NCBI GenBank assembly: GCA_963815185.1
Contig: CAWFGC010000009.1
Coordinates: 372,001 to 436,000, forward strand
Source: SHZL01 sp963815185
GTDB lineage: Bacteria; Pseudomonadota; Gammaproteobacteria; Xanthomonadales; SZUA-36
DNA length: 64,000 bases
Direction of reading: 5' to 3'
This document shows, in pieces, positions 63,565 through 64,000 of the stretch. Below the pieces are notes generated by a model. The model worked only from the letters and a program-made list of their open reading frames with translations. It was not told where the DNA came from and searched no databases. A program made the position numbers and the translations under genes. Each line of letters starts with the position of its first letter. Position 1 is the first letter of the stretch.

Positions 63565-63756
63565 CAAAACTTGGCTTCTTTCTTCCACTTATCTTCGTGT
63601 CTTCATAAGGCGGTGCGGTTCCATCGAGATTGAACGCCGGGACCCATTTGGGTATGGTGCGCTTTCCTCCGTTGGCATATCTTGATGCAGAGCAGATACC
63701 GCGCTGACGGAGCAACACCTGAACGGATGACATTATCACTGCTAGCGGGAAAACAA

Positions 63757-64000
63757 ATGTCGCAACTCGACAAGCAAAAATGGGACCAGCGCCACGCCGA
63801 TGGCGATAACCCGCATGGCGCCGAGCCCAGCGAGTGGCTGCTGCGGGCGCTTGCAATGGCGCAAATCGACAATGGCGAGGGTAGGCGAGCGCTGGACGTC
63901 GCTTGCGGGACAGGGCGCAATGCGCTCTATCTGGCGGGTTTGGGTTTCGAACTGGATGCGGTGGATATCTCGCCGGTGGGCCTGGCACGGGCAAAGGCAG
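63757..64000 (+). CDS. Class I SAM-dependent methyltransferase, partial (cut by window end)
   Basis: The ATG at 63757 opens MSQLDKQKWDQRHADGDNPH. SAM-binding motif I is ALDVACGTGRNALYLAGLGF, followed by motif II-like ELDAVDISPVGLARAKA at the window edge. This resembles TehB-like or general methyltransferase-type proteins. Only the first 81 residues are visible; substrate unknown. Confidence 0.8.
   Translation, partial: MSQLDKQKWDQRHADGDNPHGAEPSEWLLRALAMAQIDNGEGRRALDVACGTGRNALYLAGLGFELDAVDISPVGLARAKA

Overview
The window looks like a chromosomal contig of a free-living gammaproteobacterium. Pointers are a biosynthetic IlvA with a long regulatory C-terminus, leuA/leuC/leuD/leuB in one operon, a HiPIP, a cytochrome c4-type dihaem protein, and a secreted protein with repeats of a kind I associate with Xanthomonadales and Woeseia-like bacteria. 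The genus is not identifiable. No rRNA, tRNA, CRISPR array or complete insertion sequence was seen.

Layout. (a) 1-1.86 kb: three gene cassettes separated by attC sites, i.e. part of an integron whose integrase is not in the window. (b) 2.0-34.9 kb: an accessory/stress region of short envelope genes: coiled-coil proteins, BON proteins, phospholipase-D lipoproteins, a glycine-zipper protein, HiPIP, DUF883/YqjE/YqjK-like proteins, DUF1328, entericidin, PLDc_N, and an FNT channel. It also holds two histidine kinases, an NtrC-type activator, and a run of glutamate dehydrogenase, split LigD, pyruvate-oxidase-like enzyme and flavin disulfide reductase. By eye I find 18 good -24/-12 (sigma-54) promoter matches here, nearly all just upstream of these transcription units, so the region reads as one sigma-54 regulon. 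(c) 35-41 kb: EEP nuclease/phosphatase, PLD-VTT fusion, P-type cation ATPase and gene debris. (d) 41.6-49.9 kb: the ilvD-leuA-leuC-leuD-leuB-ilvA operon on the minus strand, preceded by a 62-codon leader peptide rich in Leu/Ile and a terminator hairpin arranged as a classical attenuator. (e) 50-64 kb: arsC-acr3, cold shock protein, RRM protein, RhlE-type helicase, a reductive-dehalogenase-like Fe-S protein, L,D-transpeptidase, SulP-STAS-cNMP fusion, PPK2, a secreted repeat protein, acetate kinase, collapsed trkH/trkA remnants, and the start of a methyltransferase.

Quality and decay. At least eight otherwise good genes are broken by a single +/-1 shift (cassette 2, a histidine kinase, PLD copy 1, the DUF883 and YqjK-like genes, leuC, leuB, PPK2). 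Because leuB and leuC are among them, part of this is probably sequencing indels at short homopolymers. Separately there is real-looking decay: a SodB stub, a 5'-truncated NtrC-type regulator, an MBL-fold tail, an ilvA echo, and trkH/trkA genes that keep both ends but have lost their middles. A BON-PLD gene pair is present twice (8.6-10.8 and 17.2-19.5 kb).
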